DNA of 64,000 nucleotides, from assembly GCF_900101505.1 (NCBI RefSeq), contig NZ_FMZI01000003.1:186001-250000 (forward strand). The letters run 5' to 3'. The position numbers and the translations under genes are program-made. Shown in pieces: positions 54,109 to 63,281 of this stretch. The stretch is from Antarctobacter albus (lineage in GTDB: Bacteria; Pseudomonadota; Alphaproteobacteria; Rhodobacterales; Rhodobacteraceae). Each line of letters begins with the position of its first letter. The first letter of the stretch is position 1. Under the pieces are notes generated by a model that worked only from the letters and a program-made list of their open reading frames with translations, did not search any database and was not told the DNA's origin.

Positions 54109-55500
54109 TCAGCCAAAGACGCGCCCAAGCGCGCCGTCCACCGCCGAGACGATCTGGTCGATGTCGTCCTTGGTGGCGATCAGCGCCGGGGAGAAGCACA
54201 GCGTATTGTTGCGCCCGGGGACAGAGCGGTTGGTGGCACCGATGATGACGCCTTGGCCCATGCAGTCGCCCACGACAGCCTGTACCTGCGCCTCGGGCAC
54301 CGGTTCCTTGCTGGTGCGGTCAGCCACCAGTTCGGCCCCCAGGAACAGGCCCTTGCCGCGCACGTCGCCGATCACCGCGTGGCGGTCGGCCAGCGCGTTC
54401 AGCTGGTCGGTCATGTAGTCGCCCATCGCCGTGGTATTGGCCAGCAGGCCCTCGTCCTCGATGATGGCCATGTTTTCGATCGCGGCGGCAGGCCCGGCCG
54501 TGCAGCCGCCAAAGGTGGAAATGTCGCGGAAGTAGTTCATCGGGTCGTCGGCATCGTCCTTGAACATGTCAAAGACACGTTCCGAGGTCACGCAGCAGGC
54601 AATGGCCGCATAGCCAGAGGCCACGCCCTTGGCCATCGTCACGAAGTCCGGTTCGATCCCGTAGTGCTGGTAGCCGAACCAGGTGCCGGTGCGGCCGACA
54701 CCGCAGACCACCTCGTCGATGTGCAGCAGGATGTCGTACTTGCGGCAGATTTCCTGCACCTTCTGCCAATAGCCCTCGGGCGCGGGGATCACGCCGCCGC
54801 CCGCTGTCACCGGCTCCAGGCAGAGCCCGCCGATGGTATCGGGTCCTTCGGCCAGGATCACCTGTTCGATCTGGTCGGCAGCCCATTCGCCGTAGTTCGC
54901 GGCGGGGGCGCCTTCCTGCTCGTGCTTGCGGTATTCCAGGCAGTGCGGCACGCGCACGAAACCGGGCGTGAAGGGGCCGTATTGCGCGTTGCGCTCATCC
55001 TGGCCGCCTGCTGACAGGCAGGCGATCGTGGTGCCGTGATAGTCGCGGTCCCGGTACAGGATCTTGTGCTTCTTGCCGCCATAGCGCTTGTGCGCGATCT
55101 GGCGGATCATCTTGAAGGCCTTCTCGTTCGCCTCGGAGCCGGAGTTCGTGTAGTAGACGCGGGTCAGGCCCGGCATCTTCTCGATAAGCTTTTCGGCGAA
55201 CAGGGCGCCGGGCACCGAACCGGCGGCGCCGGCAAAGTAGTTCACCCGCATCAGCTGGTCGTAGACGGCCTTGGCGATGCGCTCGCGCCCGTAGCCCACG
55301 TTGACTGTCCAGACACCGCCGGACACCGCGTCGAGGTGTTCCTTGCCCGCCTGGTTCCAGACGCGCATGCCCTTGCCCTCGATGATGATGTTCGGGTCCT
55401 TGCTGTCAAAGGCCTTGTGTTGCACCAGGTGGTGCCAGACATGCGCCTTGTCGGCCTCGACAACATGGCTGAGGTCGTTCTGGGAATAGGTTCCGTCCAT
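54109..55500 (-). CDS. tpa: Taurine-pyruvate aminotransferase
   Basis: This 463-residue class III omega-aminotransferase has YYTNSGSEANEKAFK, DYHGTTIACLSAGG, LLHIDEVVCGVGRTG and the PLP Lys in TMAKGVASGY. Together with the divergent tauABC genes this identifies it as Tpa, which converts taurine and pyruvate to sulfoacetaldehyde and alanine. Xsc and Pta, which complete the pathway, are not in the window. Regulation probably involves the direct repeats at 55556-55612. Confidence 0.9.
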   Translation of the reverse strand: MDGTYSQNDLSHVVEADKAHVWHHLVQHKAFDSKDPNIIIEGKGMRVWNQAGKEHLDAVSGGVWTVNVGYGRERIAKAVYDQLMRVNYFAGAAGSVPGALFAEKLIEKMPGLTRVYYTNSGSEANEKAFKMIRQIAHKRYGGKKHKILYRDRDYHGTTIACLSAGGQDERNAQYGPFTPGFVRVPHCLEYRKHEQEGAPAANYGEWAADQIEQVILAEGPDTIGGLCLEPVTAGGGVIPAPEGYWQKVQEICRKYDILLHIDEVVCGVGRTGTWFGYQHYGIEPDFVTMAKGVASGYAAIACCVTSERVFDMFKDDADDPMNYFRDISTFGGCTAGPAAAIENMAIIEDEGLLANTTAMGDYMTDQLNALADRHAVIGDVRGKGLFLGAELVADRTSKEPVPEAQVQAVVGDCMGQGVIIGATNRSVPGRNNTLCFSPALIATKDDIDQIVSAVDGALGRVFG

Positions 55501-55869
55501 TCTCTTGCCCTCCTTGGGTCATCTTGCCGGTCTTGCGCGGAATGCTAGCACATGAGCCAGATTAATGGGCAGCCGTTAGGGCCAGATCTGGCGCGCATAT
55601 AGGGCCAGTTGAGGCGCAAAACGGATGTTCCAAGCCTGCGTTTACAGGGTTTTGTGGGGGTTTCCAGTGGGTTGAATTGTTTTGCCTTTCCGAAATGGGC
55701 AGGCTGTTGGCGCCAAATCGGGCAGGCATCGGGGAAAAATCGTTGATCCGTTGCCCATTTTCCGTTCCGAATTGACCAGAGCGCCCGGCACGAGGCGCTG
55801 CCGAGCGCACATTTGCGTGCGTGAAGACGCGCCGCCCAGGTGGCGGCAAGACAACACGGGAGAAGCGAA
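55501..55869. other. Divergent tpa/tauA intergenic region
   Basis: This 369-nt control region has no gene. Besides the three tpa-proximal repeats it contains a second pair of direct repeats AAATnGGGCAGGC (55693-55704 and 55715-55727, 22 bp apart) in an AT-richer patch upstream of tauA. Confidence 0.5.
55556..55612. promoter_or_regulatory. Three direct repeats GCCAGATTA-like in the tpa/tauA control region
   Basis: GCCAGATTAAT (55556), GCCAGATCT (55581) and GCCAGTTGA (55604) are spaced 25 and 23 bp apart, close to the tpa start. MocR-type regulators such as TauR of Rhodobacter capsulatus bind direct repeats of this kind near tpa, so these are candidate TauR sites; no tauR gene lies within the window. 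Confidence 0.5.
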
Positions 55870-56871
55870 ATGACATTGAAGAACACCCTCAAGGGCGCCG
55901 CTGCTGCGCTGGCCGTCATGGCGGGCACCACGGCTGTTTCCGCGCAGGAGATCACCGTGGGCTATTTCCTGGAATGGCCGATGCCCTTCCAGTACGCCAA
56001 GGCCGAAGGCATGTACGACGAGGCGATGGGCGTGACCATCAACTGGGTCAGCTTCGACACCGGTACTGCCATGTCGGCGGCGATGGCCTCGGGCGACGTA
56101 CAACTGTCGGTCAGCCAGGGCGTGCCGCCCTTCGTGGTGGCGACCTCGGCCGGGCAGGACCTGCAGATCCTCGACGTGGCGGTCAGCTATTCCGACAACG
56201 ACAACTGCGTCGTGCTCGAGGCGCTGGAGATCGACAAGGATTCGGCCATCGAGCTGGAAGGCAAGAAGGTCGCCGTGCCGCTGGGCACCGCGGCGCATTA
56301 CGGTTTCCTCAAGCAGATGAGCCATTTCGGCGTCGACATCACCACGATGGAAGTGGTCGACATGGCGCCCCCGGACGGGGCCGCCGCGCTGGCACAAGGC
56401 TCGGTCGACATGGCCTGTGGCTGGGGCGGTTCGCTGCGCCGCATGAAGGAACACGGCAACGTGCTGCTCACCGGCGCCGAAAAGGAAGACCTGGGCATTC
56501 TCGTCTTCGACGTGACCTCGGGCCCGGCGGGCTGGGTGGCCGAGAATTCGGACATCGTGGCCAGCTTCCTTGCCGTAACAGCCGAGGCCAACGCCATGTG
56601 GGCGGACCCGGCCAACCACGACATGATGCTGCCTGTCATCGCCAAGGACGCTGGCATGGACGTGGATGCGACCGAGGCGACGATCTCGACCTTCGTCTTT
56701 CCCTCGGTGGATGATCAGCTGACCGCCAAGTGGCTGGGCGGCGGCGCGCAGGAGTTCATGAAGGGCGTGGCCGATGTCTTTGTCGAGGCGGGGTCCATCG
56801 ACGCCGCGCTCGACAGCTATGATGCCAACGTCAACACCGGTCCGCTGAGCTCGGCCGCCGGCGGCATGTAA
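55870..56871 (+). CDS. tauA: Taurine ABC transporter substrate-binding protein
   Basis: This 333-residue exported protein has a signal peptide (LKGAAAALAVMAGTTAVSA) and the NitT/TauT fold. EITVGYFLEWPMPFQYAK opens the mature protein, and LGTAAHYGFLKQM and GWGGSLRRM follow. It binds taurine in the periplasm, inferred from the divergent tpa gene. GGAGAAG precedes the ATG at 55870. A hairpin at 56882-56907 follows, as often after binding-protein genes. Confidence 0.9.
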   Translation: MTLKNTLKGAAAALAVMAGTTAVSAQEITVGYFLEWPMPFQYAKAEGMYDEAMGVTINWVSFDTGTAMSAAMASGDVQLSVSQGVPPFVVATSAGQDLQILDVAVSYSDNDNCVVLEALEIDKDSAIELEGKKVAVPLGTAAHYGFLKQMSHFGVDITTMEVVDMAPPDGAAALAQGSVDMACGWGGSLRRMKEHGNVLLTGAEKEDLGILVFDVTSGPAGWVAENSDIVASFLAVTAEANAMWADPANHDMMLPVIAKDAGMDVDATEATISTFVFPSVDDQLTAKWLGGGAQEFMKGVADVFVEAGSIDAALDSYDANVNTGPLSSAAGGM

Positions 56872-56881
56872 GATCCGGCTT

Positions 56882-56907
56882 CGGGGGGCGGCACCGGTCG
56901 CCCCCCG
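56882..56907 (+). terminator. Hairpin after tauA
   Basis: Perfect 9-bp stem CGGGGGGCG / CGCCCCCCG with an 8-nt loop, 11 nt after the tauA stop and no T-tract. It probably stabilises the tauA message relative to tauBC. Confidence 0.55.
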
Positions 56908-56988
56908 GGCACGCGCTCACCACAGAGATTTTGCACGGCGGGCACGCCCTTGCGGTCCCGCAGCCGGATCCAACCGGAAGGCCCCACC

Positions 56989-57795
56989 ATGAGCGGACTC
57001 TCCATCGACAACCTGTCCATGCGCTTTGACCTGCCCAACGGCACCTCGGTCCAGGCGCTCAAGGATGTCTCACTGCAACTGGCCGAAGGCGAACTGTTGA
57101 GTGTGCTGGGCCCGTCTGGCTGCGGCAAGACCACGCTATTGAACATCGTCGCGGGGTTCCTGGCCCCGACCGAGGGGCAGATCACCCTGAACGGCCATGT
57201 CGTCAAGGGGCCGGACGCGGAACGCGGCATGGTGTTCCAGCAGGGCGCGCTGTTCGAATGGATGAACGTGCGCGACAATGTCAGTTTCGGGCCCCGCATG
57301 GCCGGCAAGCGGAAACGGGACTGGGGGCAGCACGTCGATCACCTGCTGGATGTGGTCGGCCTGCGCGACTTCAAGGAAAAGGCGGTCTACGAACTGTCGG
57401 GCGGGATGCAGCAGCGCGTCGCGCTGGCGCGCTGCCTTGCCAACGACCCGGACGTGATCCTGATGGACGAACCGCTGGGCGCGCTGGACGCGCTGACGCG
57501 GGAAAAGATGCAGGGCCTCGTGCTGAAGCTCTGGAAGGAGACCGGCAAGACCATCATCCTGATCACGCATTCGGTCGAAGAGGCGCTTTTACTGGGCGAA
57601 CGCCTGCTGGTCATGGCGCCGCGCCCGGGCCGCATCCACCGTGAATACCGGTTGCCCTTTGCCGACATGGGGGTGAACGCCGACCTGCGCGAGGTCAAGA
57701 AACACCCCGATTTCGGGCAAAGACGCGAAGAGATCCTGGGCATGATCTGGGACATGGAAGAGGAAATCATGGGACGGGCGGAGGAAAGCGCATGA
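56989..57795 (+). CDS. tauB: Taurine ABC transporter ATPase
   Basis: This 268-residue ATPase has Walker A GPSGCGKTT, the Q-loop VFQQGALFEWM, signature LSGGMQQR, Walker B VILMDEP and the switch THSVEEA, in the TauB/SsuB subgroup. It energises taurine import with TauC. The ATG at 56989 gives the normal N-terminus SGLSIDNLSM. Confidence 0.92.
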   Translation: MSGLSIDNLSMRFDLPNGTSVQALKDVSLQLAEGELLSVLGPSGCGKTTLLNIVAGFLAPTEGQITLNGHVVKGPDAERGMVFQQGALFEWMNVRDNVSFGPRMAGKRKRDWGQHVDHLLDVVGLRDFKEKAVYELSGGMQQRVALARCLANDPDVILMDEPLGALDALTREKMQGLVLKLWKETGKTIILITHSVEEALLLGERLLVMAPRPGRIHREYRLPFADMGVNADLREVKKHPDFGQRREEILGMIWDMEEEIMGRAEESA

Positions 57796-57814
57796 TCCGG
57801 GCAGGGCAGGTGCA

Positions 57815-59080
57815 ATGATCGTATTCGCAATCTACATCGCGATCTTCGTCGTCTCGTTCTTCGTCGTGAAATTCGTCGTCCACAAGACGGCGACGGATTA
57901 CACCTCTCTCAAGACGGTGACCTTCGGCGACGAAAGCGCCGTGACCCCGAACCGCATCGCCAGCGTCATCTCGGTGTTGTCGATCTTCCTGCTCTGGGGG
58001 GCCTTCACCGGGTCATCCTATGTGCCCCGTTTCCTGCACGCGCCGGGGCCCTTCATCGGCGACGCGGTCTTTACCTATACCGCCGAGGCCGAGGGCCAGG
58101 CCCCCGATGATGCCACCGTGACGGTGCGTGTCTTCGAAGTGGGAACGGACGTGGACGACCCCAAGGTCGCGCCGGGGGAAGGCTGGGCCAAGAACGACGT
58201 CGATACCGTGGGCGCCTGGCGTTCGGGGCTGATCCGCGTCGACCGAAACGACGAGTTCGGACGCAGTGACGGGCACAAGATCGTTGCCGTGAATGGCCAG
58301 CCGATCGCGCCGGGCCAGTCGGTCCAGACCGAATTCGGTCGTGTCGGCATGTCACCCAAGGGCACGCTGAACTTCGAACCGGCGAAGGGCTGGCAGATGG
58401 AGCCGATCTGGCTGCCGCCCCCCGAGGCAGTCTGGCAACGTCTAAAAGAAACTGCGCGGGACGGGTATCGCGACTCGACCTTGGCCGCACATCTTTGGTT
58501 TTCGCTCAAACGCGTCATCCAGGGTTTTTTCCTTGGCGCATTGGTGGGCATCCCGCTGGGCTATGCGATGGGACTCAGCAACTGGTTCCGGGGCTGGTTC
58601 GATCCAATCGTGGAGTTCATGCGGCCGGTGCCGCCCCTTGCACTGATCCCGCTGGTCATCATCTGGGCCGGCATCGGTGAAAAGGGAAAAGTTATTTTGC
58701 TGTTCCTGGCAGCGCTCTGGATCATGGCCATTGCCGCGCGGGCAGGGGTCTCGGGCGTGGCGATTTCCAAGGTGCATGCGGCCTATTCGCTGGGCGCCAG
58801 CAAGTTCCAGATCATGCGCCATGTGATCGTGCCGAATTCGCTGCCCGAGATCTTCACCGGCGCGCGGGTGGCCATGGGGGTCTGCTGGGGCACGGTGGTC
58901 GCCGCCGAGCTGGTGGCCGCCGAAAAGGGTACAGGAATGATGATCATGGTGGCGTCGAAATTTCAGCTCACCGATATCGTCCTCATGGGGATCATCCTGA
59001 TCGGTATCATCGGCTTTGGCATCGATATCCTGATGCGCATGGCCGAAAAGGCGTTGGTGCCCTGGAAAGGGCGGGTCTGA
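57815..59080 (+). CDS. tauC: Taurine ABC transporter permease with a large periplasmic insert
   Basis: This 421-residue permease has two N-terminal hydrophobic segments (about 3-20 and 47-65). A soluble insert of roughly 120 residues (about 85-205) follows, and then the usual BPD_transp_1 core with AYSLGASKFQIMRHVIVP as the ATPase-coupling loop. TauC is normally about 270 residues. The insert is beta-predicted and faces the periplasm. AGGTGCA precedes the ATG. The gene ends the tauABC unit. Confidence 0.9.
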   Translation: MIVFAIYIAIFVVSFFVVKFVVHKTATDYTSLKTVTFGDESAVTPNRIASVISVLSIFLLWGAFTGSSYVPRFLHAPGPFIGDAVFTYTAEAEGQAPDDATVTVRVFEVGTDVDDPKVAPGEGWAKNDVDTVGAWRSGLIRVDRNDEFGRSDGHKIVAVNGQPIAPGQSVQTEFGRVGMSPKGTLNFEPAKGWQMEPIWLPPPEAVWQRLKETARDGYRDSTLAAHLWFSLKRVIQGFFLGALVGIPLGYAMGLSNWFRGWFDPIVEFMRPVPPLALIPLVIIWAGIGEKGKVILLFLAALWIMAIAARAGVSGVAISKVHAAYSLGASKFQIMRHVIVPNSLPEIFTGARVAMGVCWGTVVAAELVAAEKGTGMMIMVASKFQLTDIVLMGIILIGIIGFGIDILMRMAEKALVPWKGRV

Positions 59081-59111
59081 AGCGCAGCGGCGGCGGCGTC
59101 CTGCGCTTGTC

Positions 59112-59126
59112 GGGGCCTTTGGCCCC
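59112..59126 (+). terminator. Short hairpin after tauC
   Basis: Stem GGGGCC / GGCCCC with loop TTT, 31 nt after the tauC stop; no T-tract, so termination is uncertain. Confidence 0.35.
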
Positions 59127-59209
59127 AACGTCGCGCCGCCCGCCGTCCCGCCATCGGCGCCAAAGGGCACCGTCGGACCTGCCAGCGAACGGTCCCATCG
59201 GGACTGGTG

Positions 59210-60109
59210 TCAGTCGCCCGCCGGGGGATCGGCGGGTTCCGCCGTCTCGGAGCTCATCTGGTCAAGCTGCTGCATCAGGGCCGTGACCCGGGCATCCAGC
59301 CATGTCCGGCCCTTGTTGACCGTTTCGACATAGCTTTGCAGGTAGGGGGCGATCTGCGGGAACTGCGCCGAGAGTCGCGGTGTCGCAACGTAAAGGCCCA
59401 CGCCAAGCGCTGCCACCATCACCACCAGCATGAAGCCGCGGGCAAAGGGGCTGCCGGTCTGGCGCGGCGAGGTCTGTGACGGGCGACCGGCGTCGCGGTC
59501 GACCACACGGGGTTCCGAGGCCGAGCGGAGGGTCTGGTTGATCTCTTCGACATCCGGCAACATGTCGCGCCGCGAGGCGGCCGCCGCAGCCGCTGCGGCG
59601 GCGTGCAACGCGGCATCGTCCTGTTCCGGTTCCGCCTTTGGCTCGGGGCGCTTGGGCGGCTCTTGGACGTCCTCGCCCTTGAGCCGTGCCATGCGCTCGC
59701 GGCTTTCGCGGGCGCGGCGGGCCTGTTCGGATTCCGCGGGCGGCTCCAACCCAAGGTCGGGCTGGGTTTCCAGCCCTTCGGTGGCCCGCTGGCGCGCTTC
59801 GAATTCGCGTTCCTCGCGGAACAGCTCGGCCATTTCCGGGTCGATGCTGCTGCGCGGTGCGGTGTCCGCCGGGATCGGTGCGCTGGTGCCGTCATCGTCC
59901 GGGTCGAGGTCAGGGTCCTCTACGGTGGGCGGGGTCGGGTCCGGCGCGGGTTCGGGCGGACGCTCGGGGCGGGCGGCAGGAGGCTGCGTCACGCGCTTCT
60001 GGAACCAGGTATGCCCGCAGTTCGAGCACTGCACGTCGCGGCCCGCCTCGGGGATCACCTCGAGGGGCACGTCGTATTGAGCGCCGCAATTTGGGCAAAC
60101 CAGCCGCAT
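59210..60109 (-). CDS. MJ0042 zinc-ribbon membrane protein
   Basis: This 299-residue protein opens with an MJ0042-type zinc finger (MRLVCPNCGAQY and VQCSNCGHTWF). A long Pro/Glu/Asp-rich disordered segment follows, with a poly-Ala stretch near 190-200, then one transmembrane helix (about 235-256) and a short extracytoplasmic tail. This architecture is common beside ftsEX in Rhodobacteraceae and suggests an envelope role, but the function is unknown. It is divergent from ftsE. Confidence 0.88.
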   Translation of the reverse strand: MRLVCPNCGAQYDVPLEVIPEAGRDVQCSNCGHTWFQKRVTQPPAARPERPPEPAPDPTPPTVEDPDLDPDDDGTSAPIPADTAPRSSIDPEMAELFREEREFEARQRATEGLETQPDLGLEPPAESEQARRARESRERMARLKGEDVQEPPKRPEPKAEPEQDDAALHAAAAAAAAASRRDMLPDVEEINQTLRSASEPRVVDRDAGRPSQTSPRQTGSPFARGFMLVVMVAALGVGLYVATPRLSAQFPQIAPYLQSYVETVNKGRTWLDARVTALMQQLDQMSSETAEPADPPAGD

Positions 60110-60280
60110 TCCGTCTTGTCCCCGTCTTTTCCGTCCCTTGCGGTGCGTCACCGCCCCGCGTGAACCTTAAGCTGCCCGTATCGGCGGGAAAAGTCCAATT
60201 CTGCGCGGCTTGCGTTGCAACGGCCCGATGGCTCGGGCAAAACTGCCGGCGAAACTGACAAGGCAGAGGCAGAACCGCCC

Positions 60281-60958
60281 GTGATCGAGCTGGACAACGT
60301 GGCCTATTCCTACAGCGGCGCGGCGATCCTCTCCGGGGTCAGCCTGCAGCTTGCTCCGGGGTCGTTCCATTTCCTGACCGGGCCGTCCGGCTCGGGCAAG
60401 ACAACCTTCCTGAAACTCTGCTACGGAGCGCTGCGCCCGACCGAAGGGCAGGTGTCGATCTTTGACGAGGACCTGGCCGCGATGGACCGCGACGCGGTGG
60501 CGATGGCCCGGCGTCGGATCGGCGTCGTGCACCAGGATTGCCAGTTCCTCGACCACCTGCCGGTGGCCGAGAACGTGGCCCTGCCGCTGACGGTCTCGGG
60601 GCAGGCCTCGCCCGACCAGGCCGACAACCTGCGCGAGCTGATGACATGGGTCGGCCTGACCGAGAAGTTCGAGGCCCTGCCGCCGGAATTGTCGGGGGGC
60701 GAACGCCAGCGCGCCGCGCTGGCCCGGGCGCTGATCCTGTCGCCGGATGTGATCCTGGCCGATGAACCCACCGGCAACGTCGACTGGGAAATGTCCCAGC
60801 GCCTGCTGCGCCTGCTGGTCGAGCTCAACCGGATGGGCAAGACCGTGATGATCGCCACCCATGACCTCATGCTGATCCGCGCGGCCAAGAGCCTTGTGAA
60901 CGCGCGCAACCTGCGTATAGCCGGCGGCACGCTGCAGGCGGCGGGGGTGGATCTATGA
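60281..60958 (+). CDS. ftsE: Cell-division ATP-binding protein FtsE
   Basis: This 225-residue ATPase has Walker A GPSGSGKTT, signature LSGGERQR, Walker B VILADEP and switch ATHD, and works with FtsX in septal peptidoglycan hydrolase control. The GTG at 60281 gives the standard IELDNVAYSY start; a TTG 22 codons upstream is unlikely. Its stop overlaps the ftsX ATG (ATGA). Confidence 0.92.
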   Translation: MIELDNVAYSYSGAAILSGVSLQLAPGSFHFLTGPSGSGKTTFLKLCYGALRPTEGQVSIFDEDLAAMDRDAVAMARRRIGVVHQDCQFLDHLPVAENVALPLTVSGQASPDQADNLRELMTWVGLTEKFEALPPELSGGERQRAALARALILSPDVILADEPTGNVDWEMSQRLLRLLVELNRMGKTVMIATHDLMLIRAAKSLVNARNLRIAGGTLQAAGVDL

Positions 60959-61857
60959 GCGCGCTGGACCGGATCAAGACCCTGGCGGCCCGGGACGCGG
61001 GCGCCGACCGGGTGGTGCCCCCGGCGGGCTTTACCGTGCGGCTGACACTGTTCACCGCCGCCGCGATGGCCTTTCTGACGGTCTTTGCCCTGGCGCTGTC
61101 GCTGGCGGCGGGGCGCCTGGCGACCAGCTGGGGAGAGGACCTGGCCCGCGCCTCGACCATCCGTATTTCGGCGCCCGAGGGACAGCTTGCGGCGCAGACC
61201 GCCGCCGTCCTTCGGGTGCTGGAACAGACGCCCGGCGTCGCCTCGGCCCGGGCGCTGTCGCCCGAGGAGCAGCGCGCGCTGCTGGAACCCTGGTTCGGCC
61301 CCGACCTGCCGGTCGAGAGCCTTCCCATGCCGCAGCTTGTCGAGGTGCAGGAAACCGGCGACGGCTACGACGCCGACGGCCTCCGCCTGCGGTTGCAGGC
61401 CGAGGCGCCTGGCGCGGTCTTGGACGAACACAGCCGCTGGCGGCGGCCGCTGGTGACGGCGGCGGGACGGCTGCGCCTTCTGGGCTGGGTGGCGATCCTG
61501 CTGATCGGCGCGGCCACCGGGGCGATGGTGACGCTGGCCGCCAACGCGGCACTGGCGGCGAACGCGCAGGTCATCGCGGTGCTGCGGCTGGTCGGCGCCA
61601 CCGACGGTTATATCGCGGGGGCCTTTGTGCGCCGCTTTACCCTGCGGACGCTGGCGGGGGCGGCGGCGGGCACCCTGATCGGCCTGCTGGCCCTGCTGGT
61701 CATGCCGGCGGGCGGGGATACGGGGGGCATCCTGACCGGGCTGCGCTTTGCCGGGCTGCAATGGCTCTGGCCGCTGTTCGTGCCGCCGCTGGCTGCCGTG
61801 GTGGCCTTTTTCGCAACCGAACTGGCCGCGCGCCGTGTCCTGGGAGAATTGGCCTGA
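60955..61857 (+). CDS. ftsX: Cell-division permease-like protein FtsX
   Basis: This 300-residue FtsX has a cytosolic N-terminus, a transmembrane helix (about 27-52), a periplasmic domain (about 55-165) that binds amidase activators, and three further helices ending with the FtsX core (VLRLVGATDGYIAGAFVRRF). Length is normal. It overlaps ftsE and plsC, so the three are one transcript. Confidence 0.92.
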   Translation: MSALDRIKTLAARDAGADRVVPPAGFTVRLTLFTAAAMAFLTVFALALSLAAGRLATSWGEDLARASTIRISAPEGQLAAQTAAVLRVLEQTPGVASARALSPEEQRALLEPWFGPDLPVESLPMPQLVEVQETGDGYDADGLRLRLQAEAPGAVLDEHSRWRRPLVTAAGRLRLLGWVAILLIGAATGAMVTLAANAALAANAQVIAVLRLVGATDGYIAGAFVRRFTLRTLAGAAAGTLIGLLALLVMPAGGDTGGILTGLRFAGLQWLWPLFVPPLAAVVAFFATELAARRVLGELA

Positions 61858-62588
61858 TGCGATGGGTGATGTCGTTCCTGTTCGTGATCCAGATGTACGC
61901 CATGATGGCGATCATGGGGATCGTCTTTCTGCCTTGGGCGCTGGTGTCGCGCCACGGGGCCCGCACGGCCTGCCGCACCTATTGCCGCTGGGTCCGCCTG
62001 ACTGCGCGCCTTATGGTCGGGCTGCGCACGGAGGTGCGCGGTGAGGTCCCGCAGGGCGAGGTTCTGATCGCCTCCAAGCACCAGAGTTTCCTGGACATCA
62101 TCCTGATCTTCGGCGCCGTTCCGGCGGGCAAGTTCATCATGAAACGAGAGTTGATGTGGGCGCCGGTGATCGGCCAGTACGCCCTGCGCATCGGCTGTGT
62201 CCCGGTCGAGCGCGGCAAGCGCGGGCAGGCCATCGCACGCATGATCAAGGATGTGGCGCGCGGTGCCGCCGTTCCCGGCCAGCTCATCATCTACCCGCAG
62301 GGCACCCGCATCGCGCCGGGGGTAAAGGCGCCCTTCAAGGTCGGCACCGCGATCCTCTACGAACAGACGGGCCAGCCCTGCGTGCCTGCGGCGACAAACG
62401 TCGGCCTGTTCTGGCCACGCAAGGGCATCTACCGCAAGCCCGGGCTGGCGGTTGTGGAATTCCTGCCGGTGATCCAGCCGGGGCTGGAAAAATACGCTTT
62501 TCTCGAAAGGCTCGAGACAGAGGTGGAGACCGCCTCTAACGCGCTCATGAAGGAGGCCGGGTTCGATGCCGAAAATCACCACGCTTGA
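61857..62588 (+). CDS. plsC: 1-acyl-sn-glycerol-3-phosphate acyltransferase
   Basis: This 243-residue membrane-associated acyltransferase has the HX4D catalytic motif KHQSFLD, the substrate motif IYPQGTR and an N-terminal hydrophobic helix. It makes phosphatidic acid from lysophosphatidic acid. The start overlaps the ftsX stop by one base and the end overlaps the flavoprotein gene by 23 nt, so membrane lipid and division genes are coupled here. Confidence 0.92.
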   Translation: MRWVMSFLFVIQMYAMMAIMGIVFLPWALVSRHGARTACRTYCRWVRLTARLMVGLRTEVRGEVPQGEVLIASKHQSFLDIILIFGAVPAGKFIMKRELMWAPVIGQYALRIGCVPVERGKRGQAIARMIKDVARGAAVPGQLIIYPQGTRIAPGVKAPFKVGTAILYEQTGQPCVPAATNVGLFWPRKGIYRKPGLAVVEFLPVIQPGLEKYAFLERLETEVETASNALMKEAGFDAENHHA

Positions 62589-63171
62589 GGAGTTGCACGC
62601 GCATTACGAAGCGCCCGTGCCCTCGTCGATCAAAAAGGTGGCGCAGCACCTGACGCCGCTTTATCGCCGCTGGATCGAAGGCGCGCGGTTCGCCGTCCTG
62701 TCGACCGTAGGACCGGAGGGCGTGCATGGCTCGCCGCGTGGCGACGACGGGCCTGTGGTGCGGGTGGCGGATGAACGGACGGTGTTGATGCCGGACTGGT
62801 GGGGGAACAACCGGCTCGATTGCCTGCGGGACATCGTGCAGGACGGGCGCGCCGCGCTGCTGTTTCTGGTGCCGGGGACAAACACCACCGTGCGGGTCAA
62901 CGGGCGGGCATACCTGACCGATGACGAGGACCTGCGCCGCAGCTTTGCCAAGGGCGACCGCCTGCCCGCCACGGTGATCGTGCTGGAGGTGGCAGAAGTC
63001 TATACCCAATGCGCCAAGGCACTGATGCGCTCACGCCTCTGGACCTGCGGGGATCTGTCGGACGGACTGCCCACCACCGGAGAGATCCTGGCCGACATGT
63101 CGGAGGGCGAACATGGCGGCAAGGACTATGACCGGACCTATCCGGAGTACGCCAAGCCCCGGCTGTGGTGA
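62566..63171 (+). CDS. PPOX-type FMN-binding flavoprotein (MSMEG_1061-like)
   Basis: This 201-residue protein has a split-barrel flavin domain (FAVLSTVGPEGVHGSPRGD, LPDWWGNNRLD-like strand and LLFLVPGTNTTVRVNGRA). It has the length and the C-terminal CAKALMRSRLW of the MSMEG_1061 group of pyridoxamine-phosphate-oxidase-like proteins. Enzymatic activity is unknown. It starts inside plsC and is probably co-transcribed. Confidence 0.88.
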   Translation: MPKITTLEELHAHYEAPVPSSIKKVAQHLTPLYRRWIEGARFAVLSTVGPEGVHGSPRGDDGPVVRVADERTVLMPDWWGNNRLDCLRDIVQDGRAALLFLVPGTNTTVRVNGRAYLTDDEDLRRSFAKGDRLPATVIVLEVAEVYTQCAKALMRSRLWTCGDLSDGLPTTGEILADMSEGEHGGKDYDRTYPEYAKPRLW

Positions 63172-63250
63172 CGGAGCGCGCCGGATGGTGCGCCGCTGCA
63201 CAGGCCATGTTCACCAGCACGGAGAGCGAAACCGCGTCCTGATCCGTTTC

Positions 63251-63266
63251 ATCCTGTGAACAGGAT
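63251..63266. promoter_or_regulatory. Dyad ATCCTGT-GA-ACAGGAT before the dioxygenase gene
   Basis: A perfect 7-bp inverted repeat with a 2-nt spacer lies just upstream of the ribosome site of the dioxygenase. With flanking TTTC/GAAA the arms extend to 11 bp with one bulge. It could be an operator or a translation-blocking hairpin. Confidence 0.45.
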
Positions 63267-63281
63267 CGAAAGGACATCCGC

